The translations under genes and the position numbers were made by a program. Shown one piece after another: positions 1-10,470 of a DNA stretch of 64,000 nucleotides. How positions within the stretch are numbered: the stretch's first letter is position 1; each line of letters starts with the position of its first letter. This DNA comes from Lycocorax pyrrhopterus obiensis (taxonomy: Eukaryota > Chordata > Aves > Passeriformes > Paradisaeidae), in assembly GCA_014706295.1 (NCBI GenBank), contig JACSVZ010000001.1, forward strand, positions 85,558,237 to 85,622,236, in the 5' to 3' direction. Under the pieces are notes generated by a model. That model did not search any database and was not told the DNA's origin. It worked only from the letters and a program-made list of their open reading frames with translations.

Positions 1-1435
1 CAAGGAAATGCATCAGATCTCCTTGGTTCTGGTTGTAAGCTCAGATCTGAAAAAGTCAATGTACACATGAAAAGTGCATAGATAGAGAATTAGGTGACCC
101 CCCCAGAGAAAGCAGATATGAGGATGTAGCCATGGATATGGGCTGTCTGTTGACTAAGCAGCCAGATAAGAATGGATTCTTAATCAGATATATCTCTGTC
201 ATCTGAAAAACATGGAAACCTTGCTGGATTATTTTGGATGTGTTGGTATAGAGGGAAGAAAGTGGATATAAAATTAAATCCATATCTGGTTCTGAATGGA
301 CTCAGGCTGTGCAGAAGTCTGCAAAAATGAAAAAAAAATTACCTTTATCCTCTAAGGATAGTCAAAAAATAAAAACTCAGGGATTGTGCCATTATATGGT
401 AGTTCTGTGAAATATGTCACCTATTTATGTCAACTCTTGAAAGATTCCATTTGGTGTTGTAAGTTTCTATCTCTTTTGTTTCTGCTGTGCTCCTAGTTAT
501 GTTATCTACAGAAAAAATTTGTTTTGGCCATTAAAGTGTTTTTAGTTTTGTATTTATCTTACAGTTATTCCTTGAATTGCTTTCCTCTCTTGCTTATTGC
601 TTTCAGATAGAGTTAAGATAAAATTTTAAAAAGAATGTTTTTTTCACTAGAAGTATAGAAAATACACTTCATCTTCTAAAGTTCAAGTATTTAAAATGTT
701 CTTGCAGAGTATATGGAGACTCCAACTAGTTATCCTTAATGTAATTTTTGGATCTACTACTGTACATATGTGGAACACATAAATGCCTTTACGAAGGCAC
801 TGGTGGAGTAGAAGGTGTTTTATTGAGTTTTGCCCATTTGCACTTTTGTCCACTAGTGACTGTTTTTAGTGATTCATTTGCTCTTTGTTCTTTCACACAC
901 CCATTCAATAACCTTGAATAGATTAACTGGTGAATGTGGATAATATATATTTTGCTCCAGATGATTCATCCTGGAGAAATCTGACTTTACCAATTGTGTT
1001 CCCCTCTACTCTATTAGTATATTCATTATACATTGTAAAGAAGTTCATTTTCAGGCTTTTAAAAGTGATTCAGTGCAATTATTTGGTCAAACTGTTTCAA
1101 ATATACTTTTTTTTTTAAAAATCTTTTCTATGGTGCACTTTCAGCCTGCATCCAACAAGTTTTCTTCCATTTTGGTTTACAGAACTACATCATCAGTTTC
1201 AAGTCAGGCCAGCTTGATCTGCTAAAGTGTGAACAATTCCTTGCTTGAACCAAATGTGATGTTCGTGTACTTTTTTTCTTGTTACTAATTCAATACCTAT
1301 TTTAACAGTAAGGGAAGTTGAGGCTTTGAAAGGATAAGAATTTGGCTTAAGCTGAGCTTGAGGAAGAAAAAAGTTTTAAGTATTTCTTTAGATACTTGTG
1401 TTTTCTTTTTCTCAACACCAAAATCAATAATATTA
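1..1435. other. AT-rich stretch, no gene seen
   Basis: Unique-looking AT-rich DNA. The only open frames (75 codons on the minus strand at 56-283, 62 codons on the plus strand at 930-1118) have low-complexity, hydrophobic or Ser/Phe-rich translations and no recognisable domain, so I treat them as chance. I see no repeat ends or RNA gene. Confidence 0.7.
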
Positions 1436-1509
1436 TTATATTATATTATATTATATTATATTATATTATATTATATTATATTATATTATATTATATTATA
1501 TTATATTAT
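1436..1509. repeat. (TTATA)n pentanucleotide microsatellite
   Basis: Fourteen uninterrupted copies of TTATA followed by a partial copy, preceded by an imperfect AATAATATTA lead-in. All copies are identical, which suggests recent slippage expansion and probable length polymorphism between individuals. No A-rich retroelement tail is recognisable beside it, so its origin from a poly(A) tail is not supported. Confidence 0.97.
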
Positions 1510-2736
1510 TTCAATTAAGAGAAAAGCACCCTGAATTGAGACTGTTTTGCCCATAAGAGTCACGTAAACAAAATGAAATCTATATACAGAAATGGCTCTA
1601 TTTGGCTATATTCAGACTTAAAGAAATAACTGTTTCCTTATGCCCTATTGATGTATTAGAAAATAAACTAATTTCAGTTCTCAGAATGACACCCAAGAAT
1701 GGGTGTCATTTCACCATTCTGGGATGCATGGGAAGAATGTCTCTGTAGTGAGGAGAGGAAGGTTGCATGATGAGTGCCCTACTAGAAGTTACACACAATA
1801 CTACATGTGAATTTATAATATCAGAGGTGCTACAAACCATTGATTACCACCCTTCATGGTAAATCTGCCCTGAAAGCTAAATCCTGGTCCTTTGCTACCT
1901 GTTCTGAGGACAGTGACAAACGTCAGGTGTTTTTATGTTTTTGGTCCACGTGCTTTCTGATTTTTTTCTCAGCCCTTCTGCAAGGTAGAAAATTCCTATT
2001 TTTAAGTTCTCTGAGGTGCAGCACCGCAACAGGCCAGGCTGCTTTAGTTCTAGAGTGCAAATGAGCTACTAATGGAATCCCAGCCTCTGTTCTTCTGCGT
2101 TTATTCAAGCATCTGTCACTGGTATGTCTAAGCAAATAGATATGTATGATTTTGTCCTTGAGCAGGCTCAGTTAGTCACAGAATTCCCTGGATGCATTAA
2201 GCTCTGCTCTAGGGTTATATATATTTTGTTCAAGCTCTTATTCACTTGTATATTCTTTATCAACATTGATTTCTCTGTTTGTATCTCCTTTAAATGACAT
2301 TTTGTATAAGTAGCAATAAAAGAAAAAACATCCTCAATCCTGGAGATGCCTTGGAAGTGTAACCAGACTATAATTTGGAAATCTCCTCTGAGCTGTTTCC
2401 ACATGAGATATCCAATCATCTGTGCTTTCAGCTGCACTTAAAACCTTTTGATAATGATTTGTCCTGCCTCAGCTCAGTGCTGAGTTACCTGCTTGTATTG
2501 GTTTCTTTCAGATCATTTGCAGCTGTGGGATATAGGACAAGCTAAGCAGACTGGAATGACTGTGTCAAAGCCTATGCCACTCTTATGACAGTGCATTATG
2601 TAAGTGTATATGAATATAATGCATTCCTTCCCAGCAGAACAGAAGAAATCTCTAGATGACATGTATCATGTGTGTTATGGATCTGTATTGTATGCAGTAT
2701 CATATGCCTTTCTCTGCATCACATCAGATGTTCAGA
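1510..2736. other. Unique stretch with one small perfect hairpin
   Basis: No gene or dispersed repeat recognised. At 1685-1710 AATGACACCC and GGGTGTCATT form a perfect 10-bp stem with a 6-base loop. CAGAATG (1682-1688) and CATTCTG (1715-1721) form a competing outer stem. Open frames of 70-89 codons at 1840-2437 overlap on both strands and resemble no family I know. Confidence 0.6.
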
Positions 2737-3156
2737 GAATCATAGACTGACTATCCAGAGTTGGAAGGCACCCACAAGGATCATCAATGTCCAACTCCTG
2801 GCTCTGCACAGAACTACTCCAAAAGTCACACCCCGTGCCTGACACAATTGTCCAAGTGCTTCTTGAACTCTGTCAGGCTTGATGCTGTGACCACTTCCCC
2901 GAGGAGCTTGTTCCAGTGCCCAACCACCCTCTGGGTGAAGAACCTTTTTATAATATCCAACCTAAACTTCCCCTGACACAATTTCAGGCCATTCCCTTGG
3001 GTCCTGTCACTGATGACCGGAGACAAGAGATTGGTGTCTGTCCCTCTGCCTAGCCTTGTGAAGAAGCTGCACACAATGGTGAGTTCTCCCCCAAGTGTCC
3101 CCCCACCAGCAGCTCCTCATATGTCTTCCCCTCTAGACCCTTCACCATCTTGTTAG
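2737..3156 (-). mobile_element. CR1 LINE fragment, 3' end, 5'-truncated
   Basis: The plus strand starts with GAATCATAGA and then GTTGGAAGGCACC, the reverse complement of a CR1 3' terminus, so the element lies on the minus strand with its 3' end at about 2737. Minus-strand translation of 2826-3074 gives the C-terminal tail of CR1 ORF2, including FFTQRVVGHWNKLLGEVV and FKKHLDNCV. This follows the usual order in which a VV.HWN.LP.EVV motif is followed by a F(K)xxLD motif. The copy begins inside ORF2, as expected for 5'-truncated target-primed insertion. It is non-functional. The subfamily is not assigned; the 3' end differs from the GGGACCTTAAAGA type found elsewhere in the window. Confidence 0.93.
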
Positions 3157-6100
3157 CATGAAGTTTATCTGATTCTTTAACTTCATGAAGGTTAACACTG
3201 ATGATGGCACTGCAATGTTTTTGGGAAAAGTTCTACTGTTTTGACATTTTTACCACAAGACGGAAAATGTGAATTCTCACCTTCCAGACACTGCTATGTT
3301 TTTATTTTATCTGAAAATTTAAAACCAACAATTTCTAATCAGAGATATTTTTACTTCAGCATATTTTGCTGAAATTCCTAATTCTATTAGAATATTAGGC
3401 ACTTTAGTGAATCAAATAAAAGCTGTATTAACAAATCTTATTGATTCAGCTAAGCAGATTTTATTTAGCAGCTCTACTGGATACCAGATAATGCAACCAG
3501 GTGTGGGGGAGACAAAAATCTCCAAAGCATGTGAATCTGTTTGTTGTCTACTCCCTGTAACAAATTCATTGCAGAAACTAATCAGATGCAGATCAGTATC
3601 ATTTTGTTACAATTCACTGCTGGCTCCTGAGATCTTCAAAACCAGTATGTGATGACCAGCTATCAGAACAGGAATGGTTTCCTCTGTGTTCAGATTAATT
3701 GTCTGTTAATTGCCGGTAATTGTCTGAGATTGTGTACCAGTGTACTTCTTGCACTTTGTATTAATTCAACAAATTCTGGCGCCTTATTTCCTGTGATCAT
3801 AGCTTCTTATCTTGGACCTGATTCCATGCTTTTGCCTTCTTTTTTTTTTTGTACTGTAAAGATCACTGAATACATCTTCTTCAAGGCCAGTGATTTTTCA
3901 CATCTTTGTATATTGTATTAAGAGCCGTGGCTTGCCCTAAGACAAGTGGTTCTGTGAGATATCTGTCAGTAAGTTAGGAGAGAAGGCATCTGTCCTTTGC
4001 TGTCTGCATTTCAGATAGAGCCGGTACTGATGATGCAAAACAGATATGTTTCCTGGCTAGTTCCTTCTCCTCTAGAATTAAGTTTTGTGCCCTTTCTAAG
4101 ACAATCAAGTGGAGTTAAACAATTCAGAGATGAAATTTGTTTGTAGATTGATTCTGAGCTAATTATTAAGACTGATTCATAATTTCAATTCCTTTTCAGC
4201 TTCCTGGTTTTTGCAATTTCACAGAGTAGCTGTAAGGACATTAAAAATATTCTTCTGGTGTGTCTACATTAATAAACTAATCTGTATCAAATTAATCTAA
4301 GAAAAACTGTTCAGACTTTTTAATGGTAAACACATAATTTAGCATAATCTGGACCAAAACATCTGTGTCTGACACAGTGACTGAGCCGGGCTTAGAAATC
4401 AGAAAACAGTCTCCAAAGCATCCTGTTCTGGTGCTTGAATTGAAAAGTTAAATATTTTTAGCTACAAAGATGCAGCCCAAGTTGTTCCTGTGCTATTCAT
4501 CCATATGGATATAGCTGTAGACATGCGGGAAGTTGCCCAGCTGGTGGCTGGAAATGGTGCAGGAGTCTTTCACAGTTCACAGAATAGATTGTATTGTAGT
4601 ATATGAAATAAAAATGTGCAATTATATATATTTCTAATATACATAATATTTAGCTCTTATTTTGATTTATACTAGACTTGCTGTGTTAACAGGTATTAGA
4701 ATGAGTAAGGAGATTTAGAAATGTTCAAGAACAAATAGTAATTATAGTAGAGGCTTTTGTATTGTAAAATTAATGCTCCATGAAAATCTTGGCTAAATCC
4801 TTGAACAGCTGGGCTATCATAATTACTTAATTTTGAAGAAACAAACATTTCTTACAAATTTCTGTAATAATATAGGCACAAATAAAATATTTCCCATTCA
4901 CAAAGCTTGAAAAGTTTTTTATGTACAGACTCACATTAAACTGGAAAAACAAGGTCTAGCATTTCTAATGATGTTTATGAAATAGAGGCAAGAATTTTTA
5001 AAGTTGTAAAAAACTAATCAATTGATAAGAAAATAAATAGCTTTTCAGGTCATTCCATACACTGGAAGATCCTGAGATGTGCCCAGTGGTAGAACACTGC
5101 TAGAAGTCATTACTTTAATAAATTCTAAGGAATGTTTTATTATTTTATTGTGAATGCGTAGAAGAAATAATTCTGTTTTTCTGCTTCTTCCTGTTCAGCT
5201 ATACAATGGTTATAAGACAACATTCAGCAAATTGCACAGCTCTTGTTGAATGTTCCACACATTAATTACCTGTACTCTGCATGATACATCGTGGATATTA
5301 CTAAAACAGAGGAAGAATCAGTAAAATGGGTTATAATGATAGTTTGCTTGGTCTGAGATGATGTGCTGGGGAAGCCTTTAGAAATTTATTATAATTTCTT
5401 AAGGGAAGCTTAGGTGCCAAGGAAGAAAGTGTAAGGAACACACAGTGGAAGATGTTTAAGTATTAAAATAGCATTAATATTTATCAATGAAGTTCAGAAG
5501 AATGTAAGGAGAGAAAATAGCAACGGTACTCCTGCAGACTTCATATTTTTATGGAACTCATTATCGTAATGTCCAAAGACCTCATGATCAGTATGCATTT
5601 ATTCTAATGTATATTTAAGATCAGACTTAACACATCTTTAGGGATGGTAATTGAGCTCTAAAGAAATGAAGATCAAGAGATTTAAACATTCCTAGGTGCC
5701 AGTGTCTGAAGGTGAGCAATGAGCTCTGTGAACTCTACAGCAAGATGACAGATGGAGTTCTCTCTCCCACATTCTGTTGGTGACCCAATTCTTTGGACAA
5801 ACACTTTCTCTTTTGAGCACTATCTAATCTTAGCTTCAATCAAAGGAGGAAGAAAAGTAGCTCTATATATTTTTTCTGCTTCTTGAAAAAGTTGGTATTG
5901 ATTTAGAGTCAAGGCAGTGCTACCTTGAATTAAAAGCAAGCAAGTGCACCTCCCTCTCTTCCTAGTAGAGCATCCTGCACGTTACATGGCTATCTACTAT
6001 TAATTCCCTGCATTTTAAAAAAGCGCTTAGCTCGCGGTGCTATTTATATATTGATAGAATTTAGAGATGCATGGAGCAGTGAGAGTTTTGAACCTCAAGT

Positions 6101-6794
6101 CCTTTGGATTTTGTTAACCACTCCATTAAATGAAATGTTAATGGTAACATTAGGTACCATTTTGAGTATTCAGATGGATGTTCCATTTCCTGTGGAAAAC
6201 TCAAGCAGTTTGATTTTCTTTAGCCTGAGAAATCCAGCTGAAATTTCCCCAAAGCATTTGATCCAAACACTTTCAGAAGCACATAATATTTTTCTTGAGA
6301 AAATTTAGGAAATTATCAAAACGTACACTGCTTTTTTTCTCAGTGCTTTTGATTTATAACTAAATTTCAGGAGGATGGAAATACAGAGAGGAAGTCAATG
6401 AATACAAAACCAGTGAATGTATCAAGCAGTTTCAAATAAGTCTGCTGATTTGCCTTATAAATATCAACAATTATGGTTAAAGAGTAAAAAAAAAAGTATA
6501 GCAAGTTAGGATCTGATTCAATCTAGCACAGCTGTACAAAACATTTCTATATCAATTATTTAAACTAGATTAAGTAGGGCTGATGAAATTTTCTAGTGCA
6601 ACGGTTTCTGTTGTAAAGGCTGATGCAAAAAAAGCTAAACATTTTGTCAGAGCATTAATTTCACAAAAAAATCTCATGAAATGTTACTAAAGAACATCTG
6701 CAGAAATAGAGAAGTTTAGGTTCAACCTTGAGATGACTGATGCAATTAAATCATTATGATGAAGTGAACTGGGTCCTCATCTTTGCTCAAGACA
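3157..6794. other. Unique AT-rich stretch, no gene seen
   Basis: About 3.6 kb without recognisable transposon ends or coding domains. Short open frames (81 and 90 codons at 3407-3921, 85 codons at 6051-6308) show no family motif. Parts of 3400-4350 have the texture of conserved non-coding DNA (no simple repeats, many mixed-sequence AT-rich words), but that cannot be judged without an alignment. Confidence 0.6.
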
Positions 6795-7357
6795 GAAGAA
6801 CCTTCACCTTTCCCCCAGAGTGTCCCTGTATAACAGATACAGTGGTCTGGGAATAAAGAATCAAGAGCATGTAAGAAACAGATAGGACACACGAGAAGTC
6901 AACCATGCAATTTGATCCAAACACCCACCTGCATTAGAACCAGTGCCACCAGAAAAGTATGTAAATTATTAGAAGTAACTGGAGACTCCTTACCGAGAGG
7001 CAATGAAACACCCATTTGTCATACAGACAATTTCTCTACAGCCTACAGATTACCACCTGTTCCTACTGTTCCACACAGGGTCTAGTGATACTGTGATGAG
7101 GCATCTTAGAACAATCAAAAGAGATTATATGATATGTCCCTCAGAGCAGTCATAAAGCAATCTGGAGCACAGGTAGTTCTCCTCTATTCTCCCAGTCAGA
7201 GGAGAGGATTTGTGACGAAGACGAACAGATGAATGCCTGGCTGTATAGCTAGTCACGTACTCAAGGTTTTGACTTCTACAGCAATCAAGGATCTACCTTT
7301 GAGAAGCCAGGTCTATTGAGAGCCGATGGCATTCACCCATAAGGTAGAGTGAGAGGG
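6795..7357 (+). pseudogene. CR1 LINE ORF1 relic (SGNH esterase-like), 5' half
   Basis: Degraded first part of a plus-strand CR1. ORF1 of many CR1 elements carries an SGNH-type esterase of unclear role in retrotransposition. Its landmarks are visible here: block I GDS in VTGDSLPRGN (codons for GDS at 6981-6989), a block III-like HTGSSDT further on where families usually show GTNDT, then GFDFY and block V DGIH at 7325-7336, holding the expected catalytic Asp and His. The landmarks are not in one frame, and in-frame stops occur (TAG at 7250, TAA at 7340), so the protein is dead. The sequence is cut at 7357 by the LTR insertion and resumes at 9117-9122 with GGGTCTTTCACAAAAAGC, which is the expected continuation. 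The left boundary is approximate. Confidence 0.8.
7353..7357. repeat. Left target-site duplication (GAGGG)
   Basis: GAGGG lies directly before the TGTAGTGG left end of the inserted LTR and is repeated exactly at 9117-9121. A 5-bp duplication is typical of ERVL-like and some other LTR retroelements. Confidence 0.88.
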
Positions 7358-9116
7358 TGTAGTGGTTTAGTTTACATCTATTTTCCTCTGTTGTTGTACT
7401 TGGACACGAAAAGAACCATGCAGACCCAGCTTAGTTCAAGACAGAAAAGAAGCCAGGAAAAAGCCCCCAGCTGTTTATTTTACTTCATATATATATGTTC
7501 CTAGGAATGACCGTGGATTGGAGGATGAGGTTACCACCTCTCCAACCACACCGGTCAAACGAAAAGTCCATCAAACTTCTCCGCCTCAGGAGAAGGAATG
7601 AAAACAAAAAGGAACGGTTAGCCAAACATAACTGTGTTTACAGAAAGTGTGTGAGAACTCCATCACAGAAATGAAAACATCAAAAGACTGCAAATCTCAG
7701 GGTGACACTCTGTGAGACAAGGATTTTGGAGAAAAGCAAAGCAGGCTCAAAACTTTAAGGAATATAAAGAAAGCTTTATTAACAGAACTAAAAGAAGAAT
7801 AATGAGAGTCAGAATAAACCTTCAGAACATTTCTCCCCTCACCTCTTATTTCTTTTCCCACTGACAACTTAAAGAGACAAAACATGTGATTTTTTTTCAG
7901 TCAGTTTACCACCTCTACAACAGTCTTTCCTCAGTTCACTTAGGGAGAGGAGTCTCTCTTGCCGTGCCTTGGAGACTTCTCCACAAGAAACAGTTCTCTC
8001 ATGGCTTCAATGGCACAGAAAATCAACCGCCCAGGAATGGAAATCTATTCGCAATGTGAAAATCCCTTCCCTCAACTTACAGCTTTCCCCACAACTGTTT
8101 TTGAGGGTTCAGTCTTTAGATAATGGGGTACCATTTTAAGGATGAGCTGTTCAGAAGCAAAGGTTCTCTTCACCTATCTCTAGGATCATCTTCATCTCTG
8201 GGAACAGAGGTCTTTTTCTTCTTCCCTGGAGGAAGGGTCCTCATCCCTCTCATCAGTCTCTGTTCAAGCTTCTCATTAGATCACAGCTACTTCAGCATTT
8301 GCTTGTTTCAGTGCAAGTGCCTTTGCTCATGGTTATGGTTTGAACGCTCCATCCCCCCATGCTTTTCATGAATTACAGGGGTACTCTGGTGTATCATAGT
8401 CCATCACCATTGCCTTACGAAAGAATTTCAGCTCCTAGGTTTGCATCTCTTTCTCATCTCTCTGGGCTTCAGCTCTTCCTTCTTCACTGACTTTGGTGTC
8501 TCTATGTTGTTTTCTTCACGTGCCTTCACCATTTCCTTTTCTCTGACTCAGGAGAGGATTGATGTCTGTAGGTTTCATCTGTTCTGGGGAATCTTACAGT
8601 GCTGAAAAAGTTAATCTTACCTGGGCCTTGCAGGAATTTGTCTCTCGCTGTTGGTCATGTGATCTCTGCCGGGCGGCAGCCTCAGATGAATTTCGGCCGC
8701 CCAGTCCTGGCCTCAGCTGGCGAGGAGGTTTCTGGCCACGTGGCTGCTCACGGCTCTGGGGTGGCTTTCTCCCAGCTGGCCCGGCCTCACGCCGCTGTGC
8801 CAGGGGCTGACCCAGCCAGGCTGCGATGGAGCAGGGCCCAGCCCGGTCCTACCGGGCCACGCAGGCCCCCCCAGTTACCTTTTCAGAAGCCGGAGGCAAG
8901 AGAGACTTTACCGGGCTTTGTTTGTTCTTAAATGTGGTTTTCACAGAGGCATGCCCAGCTTCTTAAATGGCGTAACAGAGTTGTCAATATTAAAAACTAG
9001 CCAGCTAATTAGTTTTGTCGGGTCTGGAGGAAGCTGTCAGCAGGTCCTCACAGAATCACTTCCGTGGCTGGTGGATTTCTCCTTAACTAAGAACCAAGCT
9101 ATGCCAAACCACAACA
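7358..9116 (-). mobile_element. LTR-type insertion (long solo LTR), inside a CR1
   Basis: The plus strand begins TGTAGTGGTTTAG and ends CCAAACCACAACA. These are imperfect inverted termini of the TG...CA kind, flanked by perfect GAGGG duplications, which fixes both ends. No gag, pol or env translation is seen, so it is read as a solo LTR or a non-autonomous LTR-only unit. On the minus strand there are TATA-like CATTTAAGAA words (plus 8918-8975) and a polyadenylation signal AATAAA (reverse complement of 7775-7780), so I favour minus-strand transcription. At 1,759 bp it is long for an LTR. A CpG-rich block lies at 8641-8905. Small open frames in it (110 codons at 8599-8931) are GC-driven and not credible genes. 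Confidence 0.85.
8641..8905. promoter_or_regulatory. CpG- and GC-rich block inside the LTR
   Basis: Sharp change from AT-rich DNA to GC-rich sequence with many CpG dinucleotides (CCGGGCGGC, TTTCGGCCGCC, CACGCCGC, CCCGGTCC). In minus-strand orientation it follows the TATA-like words, so it would lie downstream of the start of transcription, in R or 5' leader. Survival of CpGs suggests that the insertion is fairly young or escapes germline methylation. Promoter activity is inference. Confidence 0.5.
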
Positions 9117-9121
9117 GAGGG
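9117..9121. repeat. Right target-site duplication (GAGGG)
   Basis: Exact copy of 7353-7357, directly after the ACA right end of the LTR. It shows that the two CR1 parts were one sequence before insertion. Confidence 0.88.
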
Positions 9122-10340
9122 TCTTTCACAAAAAGCTGATCCCACTTTTAAAGACATATTTAAACCAGAATTACAAGGAGAAGGGAAAGCAGTTTTTAGC
9201 AACAGAGAAGAACTAGGGGCTGTTGATGCTATAGAAACCAACAGGTAAATACCGGTGAAAAACCTCAAAATGATTAGGGTGTGTTCCTTTAAAAAGGTGT
9301 TAATTGCCTGGCTGAAGTGCCTCTGGGCCAATGCACACAGCATGGGGAACAAACAGGAGGAGCTGAAAGCCACTGTCCAGCCAGAAATCTATGATCTAAT
9401 CACTATTACTGGTATGTGGTGGGACAAATCAGGCTACTGGAGTGGTGATATTGGTGGATATAAACTATTTAGAAGGGACAAGCAAGGAAGGCGGTGGGGC
9501 CAGAAGGGTTGCCGTTTTTGTAGAGAAAATAAATTAATTGACTGCACAGAACTGTCTTTGAAAACAAGGGATGAACACATTAGGACCTATAGGTAAAAAT
9601 TAGCTGCCAAACCAGCAAAAGAAAACTCAAGGTTGGTGTTTACTGCAGGCCAATGAAGATTAGGTTTAAGATCACCTGAGAAACCTGAGCAATAAACAAG
9701 TCCACGGTACATAATGAGTTGCACCACAGGTTCCTGTGGGAAAAGGTGAATGTTGTTGCCAAGTCACTCTCCATCATATTTCAAAAGTCATGGCAGTCAG
9801 GCAAAGTGCCCATAGAGCAGAAAAAAGGGAAACATGATGCCCATTTTCTAAAAGGATAAAAAGAAGGACCCTGGGAGCTACTGGCCAGTCAGCTTCACCT
9901 CTGTGCTCAGTAAGATCATGGAACAGGTTCTCCTGGAAAATATATCAATCCATAAGGAGGACAAGGAGGTGACTGGAGACAGCCAGCATAGCTTCACCAA
10001 AGGCAGATTATTCCTGACTAATTTAGTGCCCTCCTACTGTGTAGTAACTGTGTCTGTGGACAAGGGAAGAGCTACAGAAATCATCTACCTGGATTATTGT
10101 AAGGCTTTTGGAATGGTCTCCCACAACATTTTGTCCATTAAATTGGAAAGATATGTGTTTGGTGGATGGACTGTTAGAAGGTTGAGGAATTTGCTAGAAG
10201 TCTGCATCCTAATAGTTATGGTCAATGGCTCAATTCCCAAGGGGATACCAGTGAGGAATGGAGTTCCTTAAGGGCATGTACAGAGAAAAATACTGTTTAG
10301 TAGCTTCATCAATAGCATAGACAGTGGGATTGAGTGCACG
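9122..10340 (+). pseudogene. CR1 LINE relic: ORF1 end, endonuclease, reverse transcriptase
   Basis: Continuation of the CR1 interrupted at 7357. The AP-like endonuclease start is read at about 9315-9590: ANAHSMGNKQEELKATVQ, then ITGMWWDKSGYWSGDIGGYKLF. CR1 endonucleases normally have ITETWWD; the metal-binding Glu is replaced by Gly here. The reverse transcriptase starts near 9740 and is clear from 9903: KIMEQVLLENIS, then motif A as IIYLDYCKAFGMVSHNIL, in which the first Asp is kept and the usual FDMV is FGMV. The piece from the end of the endonuclease to the RT thumb-proximal part is much shorter than in intact ORF2, so there are internal deletions. The plus-strand match stops at DSGIECT near 10339, just before the FADD catalytic motif should appear. 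Confidence 0.9.
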
Positions 10341-10470
10341 CACAGCACCGATCTGCTCGTCAAGACTGTCAAGATCCTTCTGGACGGCATCCCTTCCCTC
10401 TAGTGTTATCAACTGTAGTATTCAGCTTACTGTCACCTTCAAACTTGCTGTGGATGCCCCAATGGAATTT
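10341..10470 (-). mobile_element. Inverted CR1 RT segment abutting the plus-strand CR1
   Basis: On the minus strand this segment translates to SKFEGDSKLN in one frame and TLEGRDAVQKDLDSLDEQ in the next, the CR1 region around and after reverse-transcriptase motif C. The motif, normally SKFADDTKL, reads SKFEGDSKL, so a catalytic Asp is lost. It begins directly where the plus-strand CR1 stops, and its far end (10440-10470) is again similar to the DSGIECT segment seen on the plus strand at 10315-10339. That short segment is therefore present in both orientations. This is either a rearranged end of the same element or a second CR1 inserted end to end. Confidence 0.8.

Noticed and set aside
8559..8931. 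Open frames of 83 and 110 codons that could look like a small Arg/Pro-rich protein
   Set aside because: They are inside the CpG-rich part of the LTR, where stop codons are rare for composition reasons.
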